From an uncultured Bacteroidales bacterium (GTDB taxonomy: Bacteria; Bacteroidota; Bacteroidia; Bacteroidales; WCHB1-69): a DNA stretch of 37,140 nt. Each line of letters opens with the position of its first letter. Position 1 is the first letter of the stretch. The DNA is taken from positions 1 to 37,140 of the forward strand of contig CAMJXE010000022.1 in the NCBI GenBank assembly GCA_946409645.1, in the 5' to 3' direction. The translations under genes and the position numbers were made by a program. The notes under the pieces are model-generated. The model was not told the origin of the DNA, made no database searches, and worked only from the letters and a program-made list of their open reading frames with translations. Positions 10,143 to 16,719 of this stretch are shown here, in pieces.

Positions 10143-10598
10143 CTATTGCTTTGATTGCAAACCCCGGAGAACATCTATCTGATGTTCTTTGACTGGAACT
10201 AAGGGATAATCCGAGCCGGCAAGGTGTTGGGCATAGTCGAAATATTGCGCCAGGGTGGCGCCGTCCGATTTCCGGCGGAACAGCCGCACCAGTGCACCTC
10301 CGTGAACGGCAGGTCGGACGGACAATTCATCAGTGTCGCCGTTCAAGAATGCTATTATTTGCGTCTGGCACTCGCGCGGAACCAGAATCTCTTCCAAGCG
10401 GAACACACCGGACTGTCCCTCCAATTTGTAGCCGTGGCGGAGGAACGGGGCGAATGCGATCACACAGACTATCGTGCAAATTCCGATAGCCGTCCAATCT
10501 CCGCCGAGGGTTGTGATGAATACGCCGGCAGCGACCAAGATTCCGATAATCAGCCAGTCTGTCCACAGGAAAACTTGTTTGAACCTTTCCTTCGTCAT
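10143..10598 (-). CDS. Small two-TM protein of unknown family, paralogue of the preceding gene
   Basis: A 151-residue protein not assigned to a named family. Two hydrophobic segments (about 13-32 and 36-53) are followed by a soluble domain of about 95 residues. It is homologous to the protein encoded just upstream: both carry HGYKLEG/SGYKLNG right after TM2, a conserved Cys before an AFLNG/DFLSG segment, a GG pair in the middle and an aromatic Y-x-E/H stretch later. The start codon overlaps the upstream stop as ATGA, implying translational coupling. A terminator follows. The soluble domain probably faces the cytoplasm. Function is unknown. Confidence 0.75.
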   Translation of the reverse strand: MTKERFKQVFLWTDWLIIGILVAAGVFITTLGGDWTAIGICTIVCVIAFAPFLRHGYKLEGQSGVFRLEEILVPRECQTQIIAFLNGDTDELSVRPAVHGGALVRLFRRKSDGATLAQYFDYAQHLAGSDYPLVPVKEHQIDVLRGLQSKQ

Positions 10599-11032
10599 AT
10601 CTTCTGAATTAGCAGCTGCGCCTGGTCAGCTGGGAGTTCCACAATGTCGGTGACGGTCTGGAAGCTCAGCTCCTTGTATTCGGACAGCCGCGCGTAGGCG
10701 ATGTCGGCGGGGGCGTTGAACCACACCTCCAACAGGACGGTGCCGCCCTCGTTGCCGGGCACAAGCTTCGGCTCCACTTTCTTGCCGCTGAGAAAATCCA
10801 AGAGGGATTCGCGGCAGTTGTTGTTCAGCTCCAGGCTCTTTTTCTGCAACGGGATGCCTTCGCCGTTCAGTTTGTAGCCGGATTTGTAGAGGATGAGGGA
10901 GAGTATGCCGCAGAGGAAGAGGCACACACCCGTGGCCTTGTGCACGAAGAACAAGGCAATGCCGGCCAAAATAATGCAGCCGGAGATGATGAGGTCTTTT
11001 TTCGCATGGACCTTTTGGAATTTGTTTTCCAT
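10595..11032 (-). CDS. Small two-TM protein of unknown family
   Basis: A 145-residue protein from the ATG at 11032. Hydrophobic segments lie at about 14-30 and 35-50, followed by GYKLNGEG and a soluble domain with C-x4-LLDFLSG and a GGTVLLEVWF strand. The open frame extends to 11368, but that region is low-quality Arg/Pro/Ser sequence overlapping the upstream gene, so the shorter start is chosen. It overlaps the next gene by four bases and is its divergent tandem paralogue. It lies 139 bp downstream of a small secreted-protein gene on the same strand. No family was recognised. Confidence 0.7.
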   Translation of the reverse strand: MENKFQKVHAKKDLIISGCIILAGIALFFVHKATGVCLFLCGILSLILYKSGYKLNGEGIPLQKKSLELNNNCRESLLDFLSGKKVEPKLVPGNEGGTVLLEVWFNAPADIAYARLSEYKELSFQTVTDIVELPADQAQLLIQKI

Positions 11033-11171
11033 TTTTTCTGATTTTTGGTGAATAAAATTGAGATGTTTGAGGATTGGCATACCGCACCTCGCACTTGTGC
11101 GGAGCGTACGCCAAGAAAGCCGCGCATACGGCGGCGGCATGTGAAGAATAGGGGAAAGTATGGAAAACGGT

Positions 11172-11573
11172 CTAAATCCGGATGCGCTGGAGGGCGAAAA
11201 GGTATCGGTCGGCAGCGAATGTGCCGGATTTCCCTTTGTCGCCGACGGTGCGGTAGGGGCGCCGGAGGATGTGGACCACCTTGCCGTTCCGGAGGATGTG
11301 GTTGCCGGTAGGGGAGAGGTTGTGCGGGCGGTTGTTCGACGGAACAGGACGCACGTTCGGTGCGGCACCCTCCTCTTCGCCGGCCGTCAGCAGAGACTGT
11401 GCCGAGCTGAGCAGCAGATCTTTGTTCGGCAGGTTGTCGGCCGTGAGCCGCTCCGACGCCGGCTGCGCGACAGCGGACTGCCTGTCTGTGTGCGGGTCGG
11501 GGCGCACATCTCCCGGGACACCGCCGAGAAGCAGCGCCCACAACACGGAGAATATGCCGATCAGATGGCGCAT
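11172..11573 (-). CDS. Small secreted protein, function unknown
   Basis: A 133-residue product beginning MRHLIGIFSVLWALLLGG, a Sec-type signal peptide with no lipobox Cys, so the mature protein is probably periplasmic or exported. The mature part is polar, with a low-complexity middle and a basic, hydrophobic C-terminus (GKVVHILRRPYRTVG and RYLFALQRIRI). The frame opens 8 codons earlier, but a -7 box at 11595-11602 lies too close to use that start. It is first in an apparent operon with the two paralogous membrane proteins. A 7-bp microsatellite sits immediately upstream of its promoter. No family was recognised. Confidence 0.6.
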   Translation of the reverse strand: MRHLIGIFSVLWALLLGGVPGDVRPDPHTDRQSAVAQPASERLTADNLPNKDLLLSSAQSLLTAGEEEGAAPNVRPVPSNNRPHNLSPTGNHILRNGKVVHILRRPYRTVGDKGKSGTFAADRYLFALQRIRI

Positions 11574-11594
11574 CGTTTGTTTCGTTTGACGCGG

Positions 11595-11602
11595 CAAAAG
11601 TA
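11595..11602 (-). promoter_or_regulatory. Predicted -7 box of the secreted-protein operon
   Basis: The minus strand reads TActTTTG followed by CCGC, 22-29 bases upstream of the ATG at 11573. The position where a -33 element should lie falls inside the 7-bp tandem repeat. Confidence 0.6.
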
Positions 11603-11612
11603 CATTTTTTTG

Positions 11613-11682
11613 TGATTAGTGATTAGTGATTAGTGATTAGTGATTAGTGATTTGTGGTTAGTGATTTGTGATTTGTGAAATG
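11613..11682. repeat. 7-bp microsatellite at a promoter
   Basis: Ten tandem units of TGATTAG or close variants: the first five (11613-11647) are exact, then TGATTTG, TGGTTAG, TGATTTG, TGATTTG and TGAAATG. The array begins 10 bp upstream of the -7 box of the secreted-protein operon and covers its -33 region. Confidence 0.85.
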
Positions 11683-11715
11683 CACGTGTCTTTTGTTTAT
11701 TTCTGGGAGAAACTC

Positions 11716-11748
11716 GGCTTAGGGGGCGACGTTTCCAAGCGTCGCAAA
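11716..11748 (+). repeat. 33-bp dispersed repeat, copy B
   Basis: Matches copy A (4858-4890) at 30 of 33 bases. The core pairs as GCGACG and CGTCGC around TTTCCAAG. It lies 20 bases beyond the 3' end of the Fic gene, between two minus-strand units. Confidence 0.75.
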
Positions 11749-11768
11749 GCTGCTTTCAAAAATCGCCC

Positions 11769-12839
11769 TCACACCGACGGCGTGATGAACACCCGCCAGG
11801 AACCGTTTTCGTCTTTGTCGATATAGCCGTTGCTTAACATCGTTTGAAGCATCTTCTGAATGGCGGAACGGTTGATGCCTATCGCTTCCTGTAAATACGA
11901 ATAGGTGGCGTTTTTTTCAATTTTCAGCTCGCGAAGGATTTTGGCATAGTTGGCAGAACGGAATACAACACGCTCGCCGTCGTACCACCAGATATTCTCA
12001 CCTTTGTCTGTGACAAACAGCACATCGTTCTCAACCTCATGGGCAATCAGATTTTCCATGTATTTGAGAAATGGACGAATATTCTTTAGCGAGGCATTTG
12101 CACCATCGTGCGGAGCCGCTCCCACAATCAAGTCGGCCTGGTGCAGAGCCTCCAGATATTCTTGCTTTGATCTGCTGCGTACCACAATCATCGGATATCC
12201 ATGTCGCGACAGGATATAGTTGAACATCAGACGGGCGATGCGCCCGTTGCCGTCCTCGAACGGGTGAATGCGGATGTAACGGTAGTGGAACAGCACGGCC
12301 AGCTCCACGGGCGACAGCTTTCCTTCCTCTTCCGCCTTGTTGTACCAATCGACCAGGTCGGTCATCAAGGCCGGGGTCTCCTCCGGCGAGGCGTACTCGA
12401 ACCGGTCCCCATAACGGGTGATCACGCTGTTCGGACGGGTCTTGTACTGCCCTGCGTGAACGGTGTAGCTCGTCTGCATCCCACCTGGGAGATTGCGGTA
12501 AACCGTGTAGTCTTCGCGTAGCAGGGTGTGGTGCAGTGTCCGGATGAAATTCTGTGTAAGCGGCTGTTGCGTCTCCAATGCCTCAACCGACATCATTTTC
12601 AAACCGACATTGCTGGCCTTCATCTCTTCATAATCACGGAATTCCGCCGTTCCTGACACTTTGCCAAACAACAACAGCAACTCCGTCTGCCCATACGTCA
12701 GCGTATTTCCTTCAATATGATTCGAATTGTAGTTGAAATCCACCGTAAACCTTCGACTCAACCTGTTCATGTCAACCTCCGACAAAGGTTGGACGCTTTG
12801 CCATTTTTCCAGTGCCGCTTGTAATTTTCTGTTTTCCAT
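11769..12839 (-). CDS. Fic family protein with C-terminal winged helix
   Basis: A 356-residue Fic-domain enzyme, predicted to transfer AMP (or another nucleotide moiety) to Ser/Thr/Tyr of a target protein. The active-site motif HPFEDGNGR is complete at 192-200. An N-terminal inhibitory motif S39-x3-E43-G44 fits class II, in which a glutamate from the preceding helix blocks ATP binding. The last 60 residues or so look like a winged HTH (TYSYLQEAIGINRSAIQKMLQTMLSNGYI), so DNA binding is likely. The frame opens at 13262, but the ATG at 12839 gives the family N-terminus and lies after a -7 box and two palindromes that could be its own operator. It is divergent from the DIP1984-family gene. Confidence 0.88.
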   Translation of the reverse strand: MENRKLQAALEKWQSVQPLSEVDMNRLSRRFTVDFNYNSNHIEGNTLTYGQTELLLLFGKVSGTAEFRDYEEMKASNVGLKMMSVEALETQQPLTQNFIRTLHHTLLREDYTVYRNLPGGMQTSYTVHAGQYKTRPNSVITRYGDRFEYASPEETPALMTDLVDWYNKAEEEGKLSPVELAVLFHYRYIRIHPFEDGNGRIARLMFNYILSRHGYPMIVVRSRSKQEYLEALHQADLIVGAAPHDGANASLKNIRPFLKYMENLIAHEVENDVLFVTDKGENIWWYDGERVVFRSANYAKILRELKIEKNATYSYLQEAIGINRSAIQKMLQTMLSNGYIDKDENGSWRVFITPSV

Positions 12840-12858
12840 ACTATAATCGCATAAATAT

Positions 12859-12901
12859 TTACCACCAATTTCAGTGGTAATCGTACCACCGAAATCGGTG
12901 G
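12859..12901. promoter_or_regulatory. Double-palindrome operator upstream of the Fic gene
   Basis: TTACCAC-8-GTGGTAA occupies 12859-12880, and CCACCGA-AA-TCGGTGG, a perfect palindrome, occupies 12886-12901. Their centres are 24 bp apart. Both share the pattern ACCACC-AATTTC/GAAAT-GTGG. They lie between the Fic -7 box and its ATG, overlapping the likely transcription start, which fits repression. Confidence 0.65.
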
Positions 12902-12909
12902 CAAAATTA
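12902..12909 (-). promoter_or_regulatory. Predicted -7 box for the Fic gene
   Basis: The minus strand reads TAatTTTG followed by CC, abutting the second operator palindrome. The leader would be about 55 bases. Confidence 0.5.
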
Positions 12910-12921
12910 CACTTTTTTTTG

Positions 12922-12956
12922 ATTGTCACACTCATGCGGAAAAAAATGTACCTTTG
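12922..12956 (+). promoter_or_regulatory. Predicted promoter of the DIP1984-family gene
   Basis: ATTG at 12922-12925, then 23 bases, then TAccTTTG at 12949-12956 followed by CCGCC. The ATG lies 20 bases downstream. Confidence 0.6.
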
Positions 12957-12975
12957 CCGCCAAATAAAAACCACT

Positions 12976-13431
12976 ATGAAACTTGCGGAAGCATTAAGCA
13001 TCAGGAAAGACTTGCAGAAACGCATCCAGCAGATTGGGGTGCGCATCCAGAACAACGTGAAAGTGCAGGAGGGCGACGAGCCGTTGGAGAAACCGGAGGA
13101 GCTGATGAAGGAACTCGACACGTGTCTCGTGCAGCTGGAAGAGCTCATCTGGCGCATCAACGCCACCAACATGCAGACGAAGAACAGCGACGGGGTCACG
13201 CTGACCCAGCTGATGGCGCGCAAGGACGTGCTGACCATGCGGGCCGCCACCCTGCGTAACATCTTCGAGACGGCCTCCGCTGGACAGGACCGCTACTCCC
13301 GCTCGGAAATCAAGACGGTGACGGTGGTCGATGTGAAGGCCATCGGCAAGTTGGTGGACGACTGTTCCGCCCGTCTGCGCCAGCTGGACATGGAAATCCA
13401 GGCGCTCAACTTCCAGACAGAGTTGATATAA
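12976..13431 (+). CDS. DIP1984 family protein
   Basis: A 151-residue, mostly helical, highly charged protein starting MKLAEALSIRKDLQKRIQ. It matches the DIP1984 family (typically about 150 residues), including the LxxRINATNxQT and LTxLMARKDVL segments. Members form helical-bundle oligomers; their role is not established, and some automatic annotations name them septicolysin. The frame extends upstream, but the ATG at 12976 lies just after the promoter box and gives the normal family start. It is divergent from the Fic gene and shares its 136-bp intergenic region, including the operator palindromes. A predicted structured RNA begins three bases after the stop codon. Confidence 0.8.
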   Translation: MKLAEALSIRKDLQKRIQQIGVRIQNNVKVQEGDEPLEKPEELMKELDTCLVQLEELIWRINATNMQTKNSDGVTLTQLMARKDVLTMRAATLRNIFETASAGQDRYSRSEIKTVTVVDVKAIGKLVDDCSARLRQLDMEIQALNFQTELI

Positions 13432-13433
13432 CG

Positions 13434-13621
13434 ACAGCCCCCGCGTCTGTAGGGCGAACCGAAAACCCGATCTTCCGATCGATTATCTGACCGCTGCCCG
13501 GAGCCGGCAGCACCCGTTCCTTCCGAACATCACGGCGCAGGCTCAGCACGTTGTCACCCGAATGCACGGCTCAGGCCGCACGGCGCACTACCGACCGGTT
13601 GACTATGGATGTGGGGGCTGT
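13434..13621 (+). ncRNA. Candidate 188-nt structured RNA or structured 3' UTR
   Basis: Bases 13434-13452 pair with 13603-13621 in an uninterrupted 19-bp stem: ACAGCCCCC with GGGGGCTGT, extended by GCGTCTGTAG with CTATGGATGT. Four pairs are G-U wobbles that exist only in a plus-strand transcript. After a small internal loop AACCG (13457-13461) pairs with CGGTT (13596-13600). Inside are CGATC-TTCC-GATCG, GCTGCC/GGCAGC and GTTC-CTTCC-GAAC hairpins, plus a possible long-range pairing of GAGCCG with CGGCTC. A T-rich tract follows. Length and the closing stem recall 6S RNA, but no diagnostic sequence was recognised. Confidence 0.5.
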
Positions 13622-13668
13622 TTTATTCTATATTTTCGAAACCGAAGTTAAAGACAATTAACGTTCTT

Positions 13669-14841
13669 CTATTGCTCCGTGAAAACAAGATAGTAAGCGT
13701 CGGCGGGGTTGCCGACACCAACGCTTGGGGTGTACAGGTAAACGGCCACCTTCTTGGACGAATTTCCATAATAATGTTGGAATTCCTTCTGCCGGGAAAC
13801 GCTCTGCCAGATATACTGCAAATCCCTCTCGTCGGTGACGGTCTCGTAGTGTCCACCATTGTTGATGAAAGAAATGCGGCTTTGCCCAGGGTAGGGGAGT
13901 CCGTTGTCCATCGGCAGACCGGCACGGAAGTTGTTCGGGAAGTTCAGCTCGCCGCAACCGCTCCAGATGATGGAACCGTCCATCAACAGGTTGTCGGTGT
14001 TGCGGTAGAACAGTTTGATGTAGCCGAAGTCTCCTGGCGCTTGATATTGCGAAACAAACGGGATTTCGTTGCCGGAGTTGAGCTTGTTGGTGACATTCAG
14101 CGCGTAAAACCCCTTGTATCTGAAAGTGAGGTAGTCCACCTTGGAAATAAGGATGTGCTTTTGGAGGTCTGTCTCTTGCAAATCGCTCTCCGTGAAATCG
14201 TTGGAAGGCTGTCCGGCAAGGTGGTTGATGATTTGCATGTAAACGCCACTGAGATCGGGCATCAGTACCAAACTGTATCGGTTAGCGTAGATGTCGTTTC
14301 CGTAGAATGAGGCATACATACCATCCTCTGGCGTGGAGGGAATGTTGGCGATGGCAGAGAGGAGTTCTTCTGGCGTGTTGAAGTGTTGGTTTCCATTCCC
14401 CCAACCGGTGCTGAGTTCGAAGGAACTTCTTACCAATTTTGTATAAGCGACAGAACTCCGTATCTCGTTCATCCATTGCGCGAAAATTTGCCGCTGGATG
14501 GCAAACTCACTGTTATTTACCACCATTGCAGCATTGCCGATGGAATGGTAATGCACCTCCTTGGTGACACCGTTCTCCGTTTTCAGGAACTTGTTGCCAT
14601 CTCCGGCGACGAAACCGTGTTCGGTCAGCAGCGCAGTGGCTTCTGTCAGCGATTTGCCGATGCAGGCCTTGAGCAGGGTGAAGTCGTTGGTGACGGGCTC
14701 CGGCACTTCGGGTGTGTATTCAATGGGCTGCGGCTCCGATGGCAGCGGAACGATAGGCTCGTGTGTACAAGCAGTGAAACACAGGGCCAGAAATATTCCG
14801 GCCAAAATTAGAATGTGCTGAGGTATATTCCTTTTTTCCAT
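13669..14841 (-). CDS. Hypothetical lipoprotein
   Basis: A 390-residue protein with a lipoprotein signal peptide: basic start, hydrophobic core ILILAGIFLALCF and lipidated Cys at 25 in FTAC. A proline-rich linker (about 28-50) follows, then a globular domain of about 340 residues, rich in aromatic residues and asparagine. No family was recognised. A TNDFTLLKACIGKSLTEATALLTEHGF segment near residues 51-76 may be a small helical domain. It is probably anchored in the outer membrane. It is a single-gene unit with its own -7 box and faces the structured RNA convergently. Confidence 0.75.
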   Translation of the reverse strand: MEKRNIPQHILILAGIFLALCFTACTHEPIVPLPSEPQPIEYTPEVPEPVTNDFTLLKACIGKSLTEATALLTEHGFVAGDGNKFLKTENGVTKEVHYHSIGNAAMVVNNSEFAIQRQIFAQWMNEIRSSVAYTKLVRSSFELSTGWGNGNQHFNTPEELLSAIANIPSTPEDGMYASFYGNDIYANRYSLVLMPDLSGVYMQIINHLAGQPSNDFTESDLQETDLQKHILISKVDYLTFRYKGFYALNVTNKLNSGNEIPFVSQYQAPGDFGYIKLFYRNTDNLLMDGSIIWSGCGELNFPNNFRAGLPMDNGLPYPGQSRISFINNGGHYETVTDERDLQYIWQSVSRQKEFQHYYGNSSKKVAVYLYTPSVGVGNPADAYYLVFTEQ

Positions 14842-14862
14842 TTTTGTGGGTTATTGATGCTG

Positions 14863-14870
14863 CAAAAATA
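14863..14870 (-). promoter_or_regulatory. Predicted -7 box for the lipoprotein gene
   Basis: The minus strand reads TAttTTTG followed by CAGC, 22-29 bases upstream of the ATG. A TTTG 24 bases further upstream is a possible, slightly distant, -33 element. Confidence 0.5.
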
Positions 14871-14969
14871 ACATTTTTCTATTACCAGGATGCACAAATC
14901 AAAAAGGTTACATTTTTAGTGTGTCTAAAACAACGGTGTAAGCCTAATCGTGGCTGCGGAGTTTTTTTG

Positions 14970-14977
14970 TACTTTTG
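14970..14977 (+). promoter_or_regulatory. Predicted -7 box for the alkD-like gene
   Basis: TActTTTG followed by CCGCC, 24 bases upstream of the ATG at 15002. It rules out the in-frame start at 14975, which overlaps the box. Confidence 0.6.
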
Positions 14978-15001
14978 CCGCCGAATTCAATTATTCCGAT
15001 T

Positions 15002-15751
15002 ATGACTGAAAATCAACAATATAACGAATCGGGTTATCCCGCCTCCCTTTCCCAGGAAATCCTTCATCGCCAGGATCCCGAACAGGCCGCGCACCTGAGC
15101 CGTTTCTTCAAGACCGGCAAGGGCGAGTACGGCGAGGGCGACAAGTTCCTCGGCATCAAGGTGCCCGTAGTGCGCGAAATTGTCAAGAAGTGCTGGCAGT
15201 CCGTCTCGTTCTATGAGCTGGAGGCCTGCGTCACCTCCGAATACCACGAGATGCGGCTCGCCGGACTGCTCACGCTGGTGCAGTTCTTCAAAGCGGCCAA
15301 GGGCGACCGCGGACTGCAACAGCTGAACGTAAGCTTCTATCTGTCGCACCTCCAATACGTGAACAACTGGGATTTGGTCGATCTCACCTGTTACGAGATC
15401 CTCGGCGTCTGGCTCCTCGACAAGGACCGCAAGATGCTCTACGACATGGTGGAGAATGGTGCCACCATCTGGGAGCAGCGCATTGGCATCGTCACCACGT
15501 TGCAGTTCCTGCGCCACGGCGAGTTAGACGACACCTACGCGTTGGCGGAGCTGTTCCTGAAGAAGCCCGCGCCCCTGCACGACCTATTGCAGAAGGCCGC
15601 CGGCTGGTTGTTGCGCGAGGCGGGCAAGCGCGACGAGCAACGCCTCCGCGAATGGCTCGAACCCCGCCGCACCACGATGCCCCGCACGATGCTGCGGTAT
15701 GCGATAGAGAAATTTCCGGAGGAGGAGAGGAAGAGGATGATGGAGCGATAA
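15002..15751 (+). CDS. DNA alkylation repair protein, AlkD-like
   Basis: A 249-residue all-helical HEAT-like protein of the AlkC/AlkD family, which excises N3- and N7-alkylpurines by wrapping the DNA without flipping the base. NNWDLVDLTCYEILG carries the family's signature Trp and Asp residues (W123, D124, D127). The W-x-Q-R-I segment near residue 155 is another conserved HEAT element. The C-terminus ends in the usual basic helix (MPRTMLRYAIEKFPEEERKRMM). Length is about the family norm. It is a single gene with its own promoter, divergent from the lipoprotein and convergent with the orphan gene after a 34-bp gap. Confidence 0.85.
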   Translation: MTENQQYNESGYPASLSQEILHRQDPEQAAHLSRFFKTGKGEYGEGDKFLGIKVPVVREIVKKCWQSVSFYELEACVTSEYHEMRLAGLLTLVQFFKAAKGDRGLQQLNVSFYLSHLQYVNNWDLVDLTCYEILGVWLLDKDRKMLYDMVENGATIWEQRIGIVTTLQFLRHGELDDTYALAELFLKKPAPLHDLLQKAAGWLLREAGKRDEQRLREWLEPRRTTMPRTMLRYAIEKFPEEERKRMMER

Positions 15752-15785
15752 ACAATGTTTCGGAAGAAACAAAAGACAAGTTGTA

Positions 15786-16376
15786 TCAAGGCGACCTGAG
15801 CACTACCGCTACACCTGTCAAATCCTCATACACGCCAGTCTCCAAGAACCCGATGATGCTTTGGATGATTAACGCCAAAGCATTGTCCACTTTCCGCAAT
15901 TCCTTGCCGGTGTATTCATATTCGTCTAAAATAACGTCTTTGTGCGGCTTGAACTTGCCTCTCATCTGTTTCTTCCTAACTGAAATTTTGAGATTATACT
16001 CTAAATTGCAGTCGTTGTCAATATATGTTTGAGCATTGGCGTGATGATTAGTTGGTGATATTGTTGCTTCAAGAACAGCTCCATCATTTTGAGGAATACT
16101 AACTATGCCATATCCGCTTGCGCCTTGTGTCGGTTTTAATCCTAAAGCACTCTTTATGCATATAAGAAAACCACGTATCTTATTATTTTGTTGATAACTT
16201 TTTTCAAGTTTTTCTAAATTTACTATTGCAGTTTCACGATTAATGTGTATTTTTGCCGCGTCATTCTTACGAGAAGGTAGATTGGATGAAAGATTCCTCC
16301 TTGACAGTTCGTGGGAATGACTTTTTTGTTTTTGGTTGTTCGGTTTTCCGCTTTCATTTGTGCTATTAATGCCCAT
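15786..16376 (-). CDS. Orphan hypothetical protein
   Basis: A 196-residue protein from the ATG at 16376; no family was recognised. Residues 1-45 are polar and probably disordered, rich in Asn, Ser and Lys. A short helix and a mildly hydrophobic KIRGFLICIKSALGL segment follow, then a beta-rich domain of about 110 residues ending in LIIQSIIGFLETGVYEDLTGVAVV. The frame starts at 16436, but the strong promoter at 16423-16453 lies inside that extension, so the shorter start is right. Its DNA is more AT-rich than the neighbouring AlkD and HD genes, which may mean recent acquisition. A good plus-strand promoter lies within it. Confidence 0.65.
   Translation of the reverse strand: MGINSTNESGKPNNQKQKSHSHELSRRNLSSNLPSRKNDAAKIHINRETAIVNLEKLEKSYQQNNKIRGFLICIKSALGLKPTQGASGYGIVSIPQNDGAVLEATISPTNHHANAQTYIDNDCNLEYNLKISVRKKQMRGKFKPHKDVILDEYEYTGKELRKVDNALALIIQSIIGFLETGVYEDLTGVAVVLRSP
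16226..16255 (+). promoter_or_regulatory. Predicted antisense promoter inside the orphan gene
   Basis: TTG at 16226-16228, then 19 bases, then TAttTTTG at 16248-16255 followed by CCGC. This is as good a match as any sense promoter here, but it points against the gene containing it. A 27-codon frame starting at 16286 follows. Confidence 0.45.
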
Positions 16377-16719
16377 ATTTTGTTGTCTTTTTTGTGTGAA
16401 TAAATTGATTTCAATATCATTGCAAAAATACAACAAGAGAACCCTTTTGTCAAGAGTTTTGAAAAATAGTTTTATGGTTGATGTTCATAAAGTTGTGTCA
16501 AGTGCGTTAACTATTCGACTTTGAATAGTTAATTTTCGCGCCAGTTTTTCGCAGGAAATTTTTTGTTTACCACAGCATGTTTTCTGGTCTGTTGTAAATA
16601 GGGCTCTTCTCAGTCAGATTTCTGAAATTTTTGTCATAAAACGATAATCATAAAATGACAAAAAATAGAATTGGCGAATTAACTTTCTATGAATTAGACT
16701 GTTGCTTTTGCTTCCAACA
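16377..16719. other. Intergenic stretch between the orphan and HD-domain genes
   Basis: AT-rich, with no credible gene. It contains the orphan gene's promoter (16423-16453). An inverted repeat TTTTTGTCAT/ATGACAAAAA lies at 16628-16637 and 16655-16664, with a 17-base loop. It begins about 55 bases past the HD gene stop and may act as a weak transcript end, although the T-run is part of the stem. Confidence 0.5.
16423..16453 (-). promoter_or_regulatory. Predicted promoter of the orphan gene
   Basis: On the minus strand TTG (16453-16451), then 20 bases, then TAttTTTG (16430-16423) followed by C. It is one of the best two-element promoter matches in the window, and it fixes the start codon at 16376. 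Confidence 0.65.

Noticed and set aside
9857-10174. 105-residue minus-strand frame upstream of mod
   Set aside because: It runs through a strong terminator, the promoter and two hairpins, and reads low-complexity basic and Phe-rich sequence.
5436-13431. A single defence island made of mod-res, Fic and DIP1984 genes
   Set aside because: The genes are in separate units with their own promoters and terminators and no mobile-element boundary; proximity alone does not make a system.
13434-13621. Integron attC site
   Set aside because: A long hairpin is present, but GTTRRRY/RYYYAAC boxes and the expected spacing are absent, and there is no integrase.
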